From UBA7803 sp041686955 (GTDB lineage Bacteria > Pseudomonadota > Gammaproteobacteria > Pseudomonadales > Azotimanducaceae): a stretch of 64,000 bases of DNA. Location of the stretch: the NCBI GenBank assembly GCA_041686955.1, contig JAWLCV010000011.1:1-64000 (forward strand). The letters run 5' to 3'. Made by a program: the position numbers and the translations under genes. The notes below the pieces were generated by a model. That model had not been told where the DNA came from and did not search any database. It saw only the letters and a program-made list of their open reading frames with translations. The number at the start of each line of letters is the position of its first letter. The first letter of the stretch is position 1. This document shows, in pieces, positions 1 to 8,378 of the stretch.

Positions 1-48
<48 letters not shown>

Positions 49-113
49 TAGATCAGGTAGTTAGCGCTCGCCACCCCCTGATCCCGGTAGCCGTTGCGGG
101 GCTTTTGTGGAGC

Positions 114-302
114 CTAAGCGGCCATTCTGCCCCTTAACACCACAAGTTCCGGCTGTTCACCGTCCCGATCACACACCCGGTTCGCCGCCTCGATGAGCCG
201 AGATAGCTCCGCAGCGGAATAGTGCGTTGTGATACGCTTGGGATGAAATTTCGTTCTGCATCCCCAATCCATTCTGCGGGGACTAATCTCTGGTCGGTTC
301 CG
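114..302 (-). pseudogene. tyrosine-integrase C-terminal remnant
   Basis: The minus strand is open for about 62 codons ending at 114. The C-terminal 45 or so residues contain ITTHYSAAELSRLIEAANRV, which resembles the tail of tyrosine integrases of tRNA-inserted elements, where the catalytic Tyr lies in a THYS-like context. The reading frame is blocked upstream by a stop at about 303, and the Arg-His-x-x-Arg core is missing. The position beside attL and the direction towards the tRNA are those expected of the island's own integrase. I judge it a decayed copy; the family call rests on a short stretch. Confidence 0.5.
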
Positions 303-333
303 CTATTTCGCTCCGATAAGGCGCCGCCGGGGC

Positions 334-475
334 AGGAGCCTGTCAGGATTTTTGTTTGTGAGCCGTAAGATGTCCGAGGGAGGACAGCTATGGCGAACGG
401 AAGAGGAAGATTACGGACGAGCTGCTCGATGAGCTGCTCAATGGGGAGGATCCGAAGGAAGCCTTTCTCAACGGC
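334..475 (+). mobile_element. IS256-family remnant (left end and transposase start)
   Basis: At about 335-360 there is a GAGCCTGTCAGGATTTTTG-like end resembling IS256-family terminal repeats. It is followed by an ATG at 390 and, after an apparent one-base loss, by a frame from 401 reading KRKITDELLDELLNGEDP, which resembles the N terminus of IS256-type transposases. Similarity stops near 475 and no further transposase is seen. The remnant sits just upstream of the integrase remnant and may have helped destroy it. Family assignment is tentative. Confidence 0.42.
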
Positions 476-821
476 ATTCCTCGAGACCGGCAGGGCCGAT
501 TACGTAGAGTCTGCTGGGACACGGAAGTCGCCAATTGGACGAAAGGACGCTGGGTCCTCCATGCCGTAGAGCTCGCGAAGGTGTCAGGTAACTGCTGGGG
601 TAACGGCAGCCAATTCGTCAGGTGGTCCGTTCGCTTGCGCCCTCATGGCGGGACGCTGCTAGTCTATGTGCCATGGCGTTTGGTACGCGACCACCCGTAC
701 TTGAGTCCCAGAAAATTACCTAGTGAGCCAGCTATCCGAACGGGTCGTGTTTGCCGCCGCCGTTGCCTGGCGTTATGACAACAACACGAAGGAACATCAT
801 GCTCGCGAACGCGAGATTCCA
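476..821. other. no recognisable gene
   Basis: This stretch between the IS remnant and the hairpin at 822 contains a 65-codon plus-strand reading frame (581-778) with no recognisable domain, no convincing ribosome binding site and biased composition. I see nothing else that I can support. Confidence 0.5.
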
Positions 822-856
822 GCGCCGGTCATGGCGCCGCGCGCCATGACCGGCGC
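822..856. terminator. perfect 16-bp hairpin downstream of the oxidoreductase
   Basis: Bases 822-837 and 841-856 are exact reverse complements with a 3-base loop. The structure lies about 75 bases past the stop of the minus-strand oxidoreductase at 930. No T-run follows on either strand, so it is a possible factor-dependent terminator or mRNA 3' stabiliser, not a textbook intrinsic terminator. Confidence 0.5.
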
Positions 857-929
857 ACACAGTAGACTAGACGTGTAGCTCCACATTTAGTTTATCTCGG
901 GATGTGATCGGCAAGGTGCCGGTAATTTG

Positions 930-2114
930 CTACAGATGCTGCTCGGCCGTATCCGTGCTGGAAAGCGCCAGCAGCAGGGCGCCGGAGGCGCCGGTCGGCG
1001 GGTAGATCAGCTTTCGGTTGATGAATTGCTTCACCGTCTTCGCTTCCGCCCCCGCCTGCACGAGCGCGCGGTCCCAGCCTTGGGTGCGCACCGCGCCGGA
1101 ACGGCCGAGGTCGAGGCAGGTGACGTAGCGTAACTGGGTGTATGGCAGCAGCGGCTGACCCAGCAGGTCACGCGCCGCGTTCTCGCCAGCGAAGCGGCCT
1201 GTCTGTAGGGCGTGCTGGCAGGATTGCAGCGCCACATGCCCATCGCCGGTGTCCGCAGCCGCACTGTCGCCGGAGACGAACACGCCTGGAGCCGCGGGCG
1301 CTTGCAATGCGTGGTCGACCACCAGCCGGCCGAGCGCGTCCCGTGCGCCGGGCACTTCGGCGATGTACGGCGCGGCCACCATGCCGGTAGTGATGGCCAC
1401 GGCGTCGGCCACGATTGTTTCGCCGTCCGCCAGCTCCACCCGGTCGGCCGCCAGCCCGGTCACCTCGACAGCCAACCGCAGTTTCACTTCCGCTTTCGCG
1501 AGTGCCGCCTCAATCTGCGGCCGCGGCCCGGGACCGAGCTCAGGGCCGACCACCTCGGCGCGGTCCAGCAGGACGATGCGGGCCCGCTGCCCGACGGCCG
1601 TTCCACCGTGCTCGGCCAGGCGATCGCGCAGCTCCAGCGCCAGTTCGATGCCGGTGAAGCCGGCGCCGACGATGGCGATGGTCGGCGCCCGGCACGACAG
1701 TGCGATGTCGCGCAGACGCCGGTCGAATTCCACCGCCTCAGCCTGGGTATCGATGCTGAACGCCGCCTCGGCGCCGGGCACCGGCGGGCGGCGCATCAGG
1801 CTGCCGGTGGCGACCACCAGCCGGTCGTAACCAAGGTGTGTGCCGGTACCGAGCGTCACGGTGCATCCTGCGAGATCGAGACCGGTCGCCTCGCCCTGCA
1901 CGAACCGCACGCCAGCCGCATCAAGCAGCGGCGGCAGTTCAACCCCTAGGGTCTCCGGGCGAGCCTCATACAGCCGCGGGCGCATCTGCAGCACCGCCTC
2001 ACGGGAGAGCAGGGTCACCGCCGCCCGATCGCCGATGACCCGCCTGGCCGCCATGGCCGCCCAGAACCCGGCGAAGCCGCCACCGACCACCAGAATCCTG
2101 CCACCCATTGTCAC
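930..2114 (-). CDS. NDH-2-like NAD(P)/FAD oxidoreductase
   Basis: The 394-residue protein has an N-terminal FAD-binding GGGFAG motif (about residues 11-16), a second NAD(P)-binding GAGFTG motif (about 150-155) and a C-terminal VFVSGDSA stretch typical of the FAD-contacting aspartate. This is the two-dinucleotide-fold architecture of type II NADH dehydrogenases and related pyridine nucleotide-disulfide family enzymes. The length fits the family, and no membrane helix is evident. It probably passes electrons from NAD(P)H to a quinone or another small acceptor. It is the outermost gene of the tRNA-Phe island and has no overlapping neighbour. An alternative start three codons in (MGGRI) is possible. 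The exact acceptor cannot be read from sequence. Confidence 0.8.
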   Translation of the reverse strand: MTMGGRILVVGGGFAGFWAAMAARRVIGDRAAVTLLSREAVLQMRPRLYEARPETLGVELPPLLDAAGVRFVQGEATGLDLAGCTVTLGTGTHLGYDRLVVATGSLMRRPPVPGAEAAFSIDTQAEAVEFDRRLRDIALSCRAPTIAIVGAGFTGIELALELRDRLAEHGGTAVGQRARIVLLDRAEVVGPELGPGPRPQIEAALAKAEVKLRLAVEVTGLAADRVELADGETIVADAVAITTGMVAAPYIAEVPGARDALGRLVVDHALQAPAAPGVFVSGDSAAADTGDGHVALQSCQHALQTGRFAGENAARDLLGQPLLPYTQLRYVTCLDLGRSGAVRTQGWDRALVQAGAEAKTVKQFINRKLIYPPTGASGALLLALSSTDTAEQHL

Positions 2115-2428
2115 CTCCTATCGTGCTGCTGACGCAGCGGCTGGGGTAGGGGTCGTCAAACCAGCCGCCGACGACCGCGGAGAAGGTCGTGAAACGACTT
2201 GGCCGTCGCCCGACTGCGTAGGCCGGCGAATGTGTGGGCGGCGAGTTCCTGGCGCACCGCCTGCACACCCCTTTACCATAACAAGACACTGCACTACATT
2301 AATTTCCGAATGATTCCAAAGGCTCGCTCCCGCACATCTACCTTCAGCCCGCTACGCCTTCATCATCCACACTTGGAGGCATTCAGAAGAAGACGCGTTA
2401 TCCTTGCTATTCGCTCAGACAGGTGCCG
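2115..2428. other. intergenic, nothing recognised
   Basis: About 310 bases separate the two minus-strand genes. The half nearer 2280-2330 is AT-richer and could hold the promoter of the oxidoreductase. I see no palindrome like the island operators and no RNA gene. Confidence 0.4.
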
Positions 2429-3571
2429 CTAAAGACTGCGGGCGATCAGCTCTTTCATTATCTCGTTGCTGCCCCCGTAGATGCGTTGCACCCGCACGTC
2501 GGCATACAGGCGAGCGATGGGGTAGTCCAGCATGACCCCAGCTCCGCCGTGGAGTTGCACGCAGTCGTCGACGACGTCGCACAGCGCGTCGGTGGACCAC
2601 CATTTGGCCATGGATGCCTCGGCGGCCGACAGTTGTCCATCCATGTACTTCTGAATCGATTGATTCACGAAAGCACGCAGCAATTCGAGCTTGGTCCTAG
2701 CCTCGGCGAGTTTGAACCGGGTGTTCTGAAGATCGAACAGGCTGCCACCGAAGACACGCCGCTGTCTGGTGTACTCCACGGTCAACGAAATAGCGTAATC
2801 CAGAAGACCGACGGCCGTGATGGCGATCAGCAGTCGCTCCCACGGCAACTGTTGCATCAGCTGATAGAAACCCTGACCCTCGAGGTGACCGAGCAACGCC
2901 GTCTGCGGGACGCGAACCTCGTCGAAGAACAACTCAGCAGTGTCCTGACCCTGGGTCCCGATTTTCCGCAGCGGCTGGCCTCGGCTGAAGCCCGCTAGCC
3001 CTTCAGTCTCTACCACCAACAGCGAAACACCTTTCGCTTTCGCGTCAGGGTTCGTTTTGCAGACAACGATGAACAGGTTTCCGATGAGGCCGTTGGAAAT
3101 GTAGGTCTTCGAGCCGTTGATGACGTAGTGATCACCGTCCCGGCGCGCCGTGGTCGTTATCGCTTGCAGATCTGACCCGGCCGCCGGCTCCGTCATCGCA
3201 ATACCGCCAATCCGCTCCGCCGCGGCAAGCTTGGGGAGCCAGTCCTGCTTTTGGGCCTCCGTCCCGAATGCGAGGATGTAGTGGGCGACGATGTTGTGGA
3301 GCGGGTTCCCGAAGCTGGAGTCTCCGATTGCCCCTTGCTCCATGAAGACGACGGCATCGTGAGCCGCCGTGCCTCCCATCCCGCCATAGCATTCGGGAAT
3401 CGAAGTGCACAGCATCCCCTGGCCTGCAGCGAGCTGCCATATTTCCGGCTCGACGCAATGATTCGCCTCCCACGTAGGCATCCTCGGGACGAACTCTTTC
3501 AGGTAGAACTTCTTCATCGAAGCCTGGAATGCTTCAACCTCCTCGTTCATCCAGGCGGGACTGCCCATCAT
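2429..3571 (-). CDS. acyl-CoA dehydrogenase
   Basis: This 380-residue flavoprotein would catalyse alpha,beta-desaturation of an acyl-CoA. It shows the FAD/substrate motif TEPAAGSD, the INGSKTYISNG strand, and near the C terminus RIYGGSNEIMKE, in which the Glu of GGSNE is the usual active-site position. Length and domain order (helical N domain, beta barrel, helical C domain) are normal. I chose the ATG at 3571 because GGGAGAG stands just upstream; an in-frame ATG at 3622 lacks a good site. It faces the 132-residue gene at 3718 across a short promoter region that carries a candidate island operator, so it is probably co-regulated with the rest of the pathway. Substrate unknown. Confidence 0.87.
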   Translation of the reverse strand: MMGSPAWMNEEVEAFQASMKKFYLKEFVPRMPTWEANHCVEPEIWQLAAGQGMLCTSIPECYGGMGGTAAHDAVVFMEQGAIGDSSFGNPLHNIVAHYILAFGTEAQKQDWLPKLAAAERIGGIAMTEPAAGSDLQAITTTARRDGDHYVINGSKTYISNGLIGNLFIVVCKTNPDAKAKGVSLLVVETEGLAGFSRGQPLRKIGTQGQDTAELFFDEVRVPQTALLGHLEGQGFYQLMQQLPWERLLIAITAVGLLDYAISLTVEYTRQRRVFGGSLFDLQNTRFKLAEARTKLELLRAFVNQSIQKYMDGQLSAAEASMAKWWSTDALCDVVDDCVQLHGGAGVMLDYPIARLYADVRVQRIYGGSNEIMKELIARSL

Positions 3572-3648
3572 GCTTCTCTCCCTCGGCACCCAATGCTTGT
3601 GTGGGCCCAGTTCAGCGTTCACACATCATTGTTTTTCGTCGCACGTTT

Positions 3649-3686
3649 TGCAACACTTTCCGTCATAGTTTCTTAGTTTTGTCGTA
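3649..3686. promoter_or_regulatory. candidate island operator A (degenerate)
   Basis: Half-sites TGCAACA (3649-3655) and TGTCGTA (3680-3686) are imperfect inverted repeats of the element seen at 10239, 17296 and 19018. Spacing is one base shorter than in those three, and each half has one mismatch to TACAACA. The site lies between the divergent genes at 3571 and 3718. Confidence 0.4.
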
Positions 3687-3717
3687 CTTATGGAATTCGG
3701 GAGAGGAGGAAAGCGCA

Positions 3718-4116
3718 ATGGCGGGTGACGTGGAGGCGAGGGTGAACCGGGAGCTTAAGCGGTTTGGCTACCGTAGCGGACGAACTGCAGGCGAGACCAT
3801 AGAACCGGCCCGGGAGTGGGATGCCTTGCAGTCCGATTTCCGCACGCCGTCGAGGCGATCGCTACCGCCTTTGCTGGCGCTGGAACCGGAGGTCGTCGGC
3901 CTGATAAAGCTGTATATTGTCCAACGCAACACGGCCGATCTGATGATGGATGACTGCAACCGAATCCACCAGAAGATCGCTGAATCCGGCGCCGACCCAC
4001 AAATCGTGGAGGCATACGCGCAAGCACGAGACGCTTTCGAAGAAGCCGTTGACCGCCTTGGTAAGGCCGGAGATTCGGTGTCGCGGGCGCTTGCGGCTTC
4101 CGAATCCGGCAGCTAA
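3718..4116 (+). CDS. hypothetical protein, 132 aa
   Basis: The ATG at 3718 is preceded by GGAGAGGAGGAAAG, a strong ribosome binding site. The product is charged, predicted mainly helical, and has no signal peptide, membrane segment or metal motif. The central part (about residues 48-75) has a hydrophobic helix-like stretch LLALEPEVVGLIKLYI followed by NTADLMMDDCN. I do not recognise a family. It is 64 bases upstream of the PaaX-like regulator gene on the same strand, so the two are probably co-transcribed from the divergent promoter shared with the acyl-CoA dehydrogenase. A role as a small accessory or regulatory partner is only a guess from position. Confidence 0.7.
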   Translation: MAGDVEARVNRELKRFGYRSGRTAGETIEPAREWDALQSDFRTPSRRSLPPLLALEPEVVGLIKLYIVQRNTADLMMDDCNRIHQKIAESGADPQIVEAYAQARDAFEEAVDRLGKAGDSVSRALAASESGS

Positions 4117-4180
4117 CCTTCGCCGCGCTCGCAGAAAGCGCGCCCCAGCTCTCCTGTAAGAGCCAATTTTTTTCGTACTC

Positions 4181-5119
4181 ATGAACCGTATGACCAGGAC
4201 ACTGTTGCGCAGCCAAACCGATAAGGTTTTAAAAAACCTGAACCTCAAGCCAAAGTCGATCCTGGCGACCATCTACGGGGACATGCTGGTTCCGTACGGA
4301 GGAACCGTGTGGCTCGGCAGCCTGGTGAAGGCTGCCAAATGCTTCGGCATAAACGAGGCGTTGGCCCGAACCTCGACGCTGCGTCTGAGCTACGACGGCT
4401 GGCTGCATCCGACCAAGGTCGGAAAATACAGCTACTACTCGATGACCCCGGAGCATACCAAGCGGATACTCAACTACTACCCAAAAATCTACTCCGTCCC
4501 CCACAAGAATGGCGGATATTCCTGGTACCTTCTGCTCACTGCTGCGACAGAGCTCGATAAAGACGACTACGCGCGGCTGCGTCAGGAGCTTATGTGGCTG
4601 GGCGCAGGTCAACTGGCGCCGCAGGTATTCGTGATGACATCCCAGTTGGCCGAAATCGAGAGCATCCTCGGTGCACAGAACCTGCTGAATCGCATTCAGG
4701 TGATGGAAGCCACTCCAGTCTTACCTTCGGATCCGGAATTGCTTCGAGTCCTCGCGTCGAAGGCCTGGAACATCGATGCCCTTGCCGGTTCCTACAAGCA
4801 GTTCCTGAACTGTTTTCGCCCGGTGTGGCAAGTGCTGGAGAGAGGCAAGACCGATATCGACCCTGAGACCGCTTTCATCCTTCGAACCCTGTTGATCACC
4901 GAGTATCGCCGGTTGGTGATCCGAGACCCCGCCCTTCCGAATGAGCTGCTGCCCCAGCCATGGAGTGGTCATTCCGCCTTCGCCCTGTGCAAGAGCATCT
5001 ACCAGAAGGTGCTGGAGCCGTCCGAGTTGTTCCTCCACGAGGTGATTCAGACCGCCGACGGCGCACTTCCCGATACGCCCGATGAGGTTTACCAGCGTTT
5101 CGGCGGACTGAGCAAGTAG
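4181..5119 (+). CDS. PaaX-like transcriptional regulator
   Basis: The 312-residue protein has the PaaX-family N terminus: a winged helix reading SILATIYGDMLVPYGGTVWL, then GINEALARTSTLRLSYDGWL, close in form to known PaaX sequences. A middle domain (about 100-200) and a helical C-terminal part follow. PaaX proteins repress aromatic CoA-ester pathways and are released by the CoA-thioester inducer. It is the only transcription factor in the island, so it is the natural candidate to bind the paired half-sites found at four promoters. It converges on the epoxidase gene at 5140 across a hairpin region. The ATG at 4190 is an alternative start. The inducer cannot be inferred beyond probably an acyl-CoA. 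Confidence 0.82.
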   Translation: MNRMTRTLLRSQTDKVLKNLNLKPKSILATIYGDMLVPYGGTVWLGSLVKAAKCFGINEALARTSTLRLSYDGWLHPTKVGKYSYYSMTPEHTKRILNYYPKIYSVPHKNGGYSWYLLLTAATELDKDDYARLRQELMWLGAGQLAPQVFVMTSQLAEIESILGAQNLLNRIQVMEATPVLPSDPELLRVLASKAWNIDALAGSYKQFLNCFRPVWQVLERGKTDIDPETAFILRTLLITEYRRLVIRDPALPNELLPQPWSGHSAFALCKSIYQKVLEPSELFLHEVIQTADGALPDTPDEVYQRFGGLSK

Positions 5120-5139
5120 TCCGCCGAACCCTTGCTCAG
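5099..5139. terminator. overlapping alternative hairpins between convergent genes
   Basis: An 11-bp stem pairs 5099-5109 with 5118-5128 around an 8-base loop that includes the regulator's stop codon. A second 9-bp stem pairs 5108-5116 with 5131-5139. The two share bases, so they are mutually exclusive. The structure separates the convergent genes ending at 5119 and 5140 and can act on either transcript. No T-run follows. Confidence 0.5.
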
Positions 5140-5961
5140 CTACGCCACGGTAACGCGCTGCGTATCCAGTTCCGCGTCATCCATCGCATAGCCGATTCGC
5201 TGGTCGTAGTCGGCCTCGACGCCGTCGACGAACTCCAAGCCTACGTCTTTGATTCGCTCTCGCGCCATGTCGAGATACTGCGCCTGCGCCTCTTCCGGAC
5301 GCAGAATCTTCAACCCCATGTCGTAGTATCGGTCGAAATTTGCCGACTGAACGCTTCCAGGCTTCGAGGGGCGGCCATACATGCCCATTCCCATGGCCAG
5401 AAACTTCGGCACCCGGGCCTGGAGCTTTTCGCGAGCCGCTTCCCCTCCGAACTCTATCGCGCGCTTGACGCCCCACACGCCAAAGCCCATATGCCCGACT
5501 TCCTCACGCGCAATCCGCTCGGAAACTTTCGCCCAGGGCAGATACGAGCATCTGGTGTATTGCCCGAGAAAGACGACGGCGCCAGGCGTCGCGACGCAGG
5601 ACATCATCACGACATCTTCCCAGCACTGAAACTGGCTTCTCCAGTATTGGCGCCGAAACCCATTGATGATGTTGACCTTCGAAGGGTCGGGGTTCTCCGG
5701 GTTGTCGCGCATCTCGGCCATCCGCGAGCGTACGTCGATGCCAAGGTCTTCGAGCACAGTCCACAGATAGAACGCGTGTCCGTATTCCTCCATGGCCTTT
5801 TTCGAGAGCCTGTAGGCTTCTTCCGGCCGCGGTGCGAACTGGATGTTCTCCGAGACGCGCTGCGCTCCAGCATATTCCGAATCCGCCTGAAACGTCAGAA
5901 GATGCAGCAAAGCATCCCGATACGGCTCCGGTAGCACATCACCTTTATCATACAACTTCAT
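5140..5961 (-). CDS. stand-alone PaaA/BoxB-like diiron acyl-CoA epoxidase
   Basis: This 273-residue ferritin-like protein shows two diiron motifs: MEEYGHAFYLW (E58/E59, H62) and REEVGHMGFG (E153/E154, H157). Additional carboxylates are available near E29 and E115, matching the four-helix iron scaffold of phenylacetyl-CoA epoxidase PaaA and benzoyl-CoA epoxidase BoxB. Those enzymes insert one oxygen atom into the ring of an aromatic CoA thioester. PaaA needs PaaC and PaaB, and BoxB is about 470 residues, yet here no PaaB, C or D homologue is present. The gene follows the reductase gene directly (5962/5961), indicating a reductase-oxygenase pair, and epoxide hydrolase lies just upstream. The substrate is inferred as a cyclic acyl-CoA; the family call is firm. 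Confidence 0.83.
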   Translation of the reverse strand: MKLYDKGDVLPEPYRDALLHLLTFQADSEYAGAQRVSENIQFAPRPEEAYRLSKKAMEEYGHAFYLWTVLEDLGIDVRSRMAEMRDNPENPDPSKVNIINGFRRQYWRSQFQCWEDVVMMSCVATPGAVVFLGQYTRCSYLPWAKVSERIAREEVGHMGFGVWGVKRAIEFGGEAAREKLQARVPKFLAMGMGMYGRPSKPGSVQSANFDRYYDMGLKILRPEEAQAQYLDMARERIKDVGLEFVDGVEADYDQRIGYAMDDAELDTQRVTVA

Positions 5962-7233
5962 CTACTTTTCACTCCTGTTGTCGACAGTGGCCAACCAATT
6001 CAGAAGGCATGCCGGGTCAGCGACCTTGTCGCGAATACGATGAGCGCTCGCGCGCTCGCGCTCGATGCCGTCGATGCGATGCCACGTCCGTTTGTCGATG
6101 AACGGCTCTGGCAGCATCTTCAGGCGACGCAGGAACAGCCCACGGTCGGATGAGGGGGCTGAATGTTCGACTGACAGTGCTTTCGCGACGACGGCCTTCG
6201 CCTCCTGACGGTTGGTTGCTATGGTTCCGCTGGCGCCCCGGGCACACCAGCCGACTGCATACAGACTCGATTCGATGTACCCGTCAACGTTGCGGAAACC
6301 GCCGTCGTCAGCGATGTCAGGAAAACCATCCAGAGCCGGACTTCGAAATCCTATGGCGCCGACGACTGCGTCTACGTCCATGAATCGTGACCCTGCAGGC
6401 CCACCAGTCAGCGACAGCCTCAAGCGGCAATCGCGCGCATCGATGCGCTCGACCACCGTGTTGAATACGAATCGAATGTTCCGGCGGCTGGCGTTCCGGC
6501 TTGCTGCCGCTTCGAAGAATTCCGCGACGTTGCCATGGCCGGCCCTGCCCGTATCGGCCACGGATGAGGACGCGTTACAGACTTCCAGAGCCACGTCGTC
6601 CAGCTCCGACAGCTCCCGAAGCTCATTTATGGAGAATCTGGTCGCATCGACGTTGCGTCTGCCGAGAATGCTGATCCGGGCGATACCGGAACGAGCGATG
6701 GCGCTTTCCGCGATGTCGCTGATATCGCTTCCGGCCCACTGCGCCCCCCGCTTCGAAAGCACACGTGCGATATCGAGAGCGACGTTGCCATTGCCGATAA
6801 TGGCGAGGTGCTGGCCCAGCCTTGGGCTCAGGGATGCGTAATCCGGGTCCTTGTTGATCCATCCCACGAATGCACGCGCCCCATACACTCCTTCCAGGTT
6901 TTCACCGGGTATGTTCAGCGAACGGTCGAGTTCCGAGCCTACGGCAAGTATCACGATGTGATAGGCCCGACGCAGCTCGGCCAGTTGCACGTCGCGACCG
7001 ATACTCACGTTGCCGAAGAAGCGCACCCGGTCGTGATCCAATACGCGCTGAAACTGTCGCGCAATGGCCTTGGTTCCCTGGTGGTCGGGCGCGACACCGG
7101 TGCGCACCAGGCCGAACGGCGCGAAAGCGCGGTCGAAGACATCGATCTCTACTCCGGCCGTCGCCTTCAGCAGAGCATCTGCGGTAAAGAAACCTGCCGG
7201 TCCCGCTCCTACTATGGCGACGCTCAGGCTCAT
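5962..7233 (-). CDS. adrenodoxin-reductase-like NADPH:ferredoxin/flavodoxin reductase
   Basis: The 423-residue protein begins VAIVGAGPAGFFTADALL, the FAD-binding motif of FprA/adrenodoxin reductase-type enzymes. It continues with PFGLVRTGVAPDH (about 39-51) and LAIIGNGNVALDIARVL (about 155), the NADP-binding region of the same family, and has ATNRQEAKAVV near the C terminus. Such enzymes hand electrons from NADPH to a ferredoxin or flavodoxin. The gene overlaps the epoxide hydrolase gene by 4 bases and abuts the epoxidase gene, so translation of all three is probably coupled. The island encodes a flavodoxin at 12975 but no ferredoxin, so I infer the chain NADPH, this reductase, flavodoxin, epoxidase. 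Confidence 0.85.
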   Translation of the reverse strand: MSLSVAIVGAGPAGFFTADALLKATAGVEIDVFDRAFAPFGLVRTGVAPDHQGTKAIARQFQRVLDHDRVRFFGNVSIGRDVQLAELRRAYHIVILAVGSELDRSLNIPGENLEGVYGARAFVGWINKDPDYASLSPRLGQHLAIIGNGNVALDIARVLSKRGAQWAGSDISDIAESAIARSGIARISILGRRNVDATRFSINELRELSELDDVALEVCNASSSVADTGRAGHGNVAEFFEAAASRNASRRNIRFVFNTVVERIDARDCRLRLSLTGGPAGSRFMDVDAVVGAIGFRSPALDGFPDIADDGGFRNVDGYIESSLYAVGWCARGASGTIATNRQEAKAVVAKALSVEHSAPSSDRGLFLRRLKMLPEPFIDKRTWHRIDGIERERASAHRIRDKVADPACLLNWLATVDNRSEK

Positions 7234-8378
7234 TGCTGGTCAGGCTCCAGTTGCGCAAGAAAGCCCGTCAGGCTGTGAAGAAACTGCTTCGGCTGCGTCA
7301 ACGCCGGGAAGTGTCCACCCCTGGCGAAGTCCTGGCGATCAACGACGTTGTACGCTCTGTTGACCCAGGCATCGGGCGGCGACGGAAAAAATCCGTCGCC
7401 CGAGAAGATGAAACCAGTTGGCACCTCACAGCGCTGCAGCGGCGCAAGCGCAATCGATCGGTCCTGACGGTCGGCCCAGTAGATCCAGTTGGCGGATGCG
7501 ATGTTGCCCGTGGACCAGTACAGGGTAATTGCCTGGAGGAGGTCGTCCATGGACAGGCCCGAGCGCTGGACCCCGCCGGACCACCCCAGATACTTTTCCG
7601 CCATCCATCCAGCAAGCGCAACCGGCGAGTCGGCAAGGCCAACGGCGAGCGTGGTCGGCTTGGTTGCCTGCAACTCACGATAGCCCGGGTCCAGAGCAAG
7701 CTGGCCCTGAGTTTCCTTCAACCAGCTCTTCTCCACATCCGACAGCGGCCCGCCGGCAGCGGGCTTGAGCCCGAGCATGGTCAGATGTATACCGGCCACC
7801 GCTTCGGGATGGTCGACGCCAAGCCAGGATGCAACGACGCTGCCCCAGTCACTGCCATGCGCGAAGAACGACGGATGCTGGAACACCTCCGTCATCATGT
7901 ACCGCCACAACGCCGCCAGCGCCCGCGGAGCCATAGGGCGTGGCGGGGGAGGAGACAGCCCGAACCCCGGCAGATCCGCGATGTAAACCGTCCTGCCGAG
8001 AGACTGCAGGCCGGCTCTGAGCTTCTGATACTCGAGAAAACAGCTCGGCCAACCCGGCGTCATGAGAATCGGCGTTCGCTCGTCGCGGCCACGGCAGACC
8101 CGCTCGACGTGTACCCAAAGCCGTTGGCCGGTCGCGTCGGTCAGCGAGACCATGAAATGCTCGGTCTCATTCATCCTTCGCTGCGCAGCTAGCCAATCGA
8201 ATCCGTCGATCCAGTAGGCGCTGAGTTCCCGGAGGTACTCGAGGTTTATGCCGTACTGCCACTCGGCGTCGTCGGGCTCGTGTGGCCAACGGGTACGCAT
8301 GACCCGGGAACGCAAGTCACTAAGCACCTCCTGGGAGATCTCCACGTGCAATGGTCGCGTCCGGTCGCGGTCAATCAC
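7230..8378 (-). CDS. epoxide hydrolase (EHN plus alpha/beta-hydrolase)
   Basis: The 382-residue protein has an N-terminal EHN-type region (about 1-95) followed by an alpha/beta-hydrolase core. The oxyanion-hole segment reads TPGWPSC (about 107-113), the nucleophile elbow HGSDWGS gives Asp about 177, and the late GGHFPAL supplies the catalytic His. This is the layout of microsomal-type epoxide hydrolases, which open an epoxide to a trans diol. It overlaps the MDR reductase gene by 4 bases upstream and the flavin reductase gene by 4 bases downstream. Placed between reductase and epoxidase functions, it likely handles the epoxide that the diiron enzyme forms, or detoxifies it. Whether it acts on a CoA thioester is not known. 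Confidence 0.85.
   Translation of the reverse strand: MIDRDRTRPLHVEISQEVLSDLRSRVMRTRWPHEPDDAEWQYGINLEYLRELSAYWIDGFDWLAAQRRMNETEHFMVSLTDATGQRLWVHVERVCRGRDERTPILMTPGWPSCFLEYQKLRAGLQSLGRTVYIADLPGFGLSPPPPRPMAPRALAALWRYMMTEVFQHPSFFAHGSDWGSVVASWLGVDHPEAVAGIHLTMLGLKPAAGGPLSDVEKSWLKETQGQLALDPGYRELQATKPTTLAVGLADSPVALAGWMAEKYLGWSGGVQRSGLSMDDLLQAITLYWSTGNIASANWIYWADRQDRSIALAPLQRCEVPTGFIFSGDGFFPSPPDAWVNRAYNVVDRQDFARGGHFPALTQPKQFLHSLTGFLAQLEPDQQ

Noticed and set aside
581..778. 65-codon plus-strand frame
   Set aside because: Start region lacks a ribosome binding site and the product shows no conserved pattern.
5099..5139. H-type pseudoknot using the loop of the first hairpin
   Set aside because: The two-base linker over an 11-bp stem is too short, so alternative hairpins are more likely.
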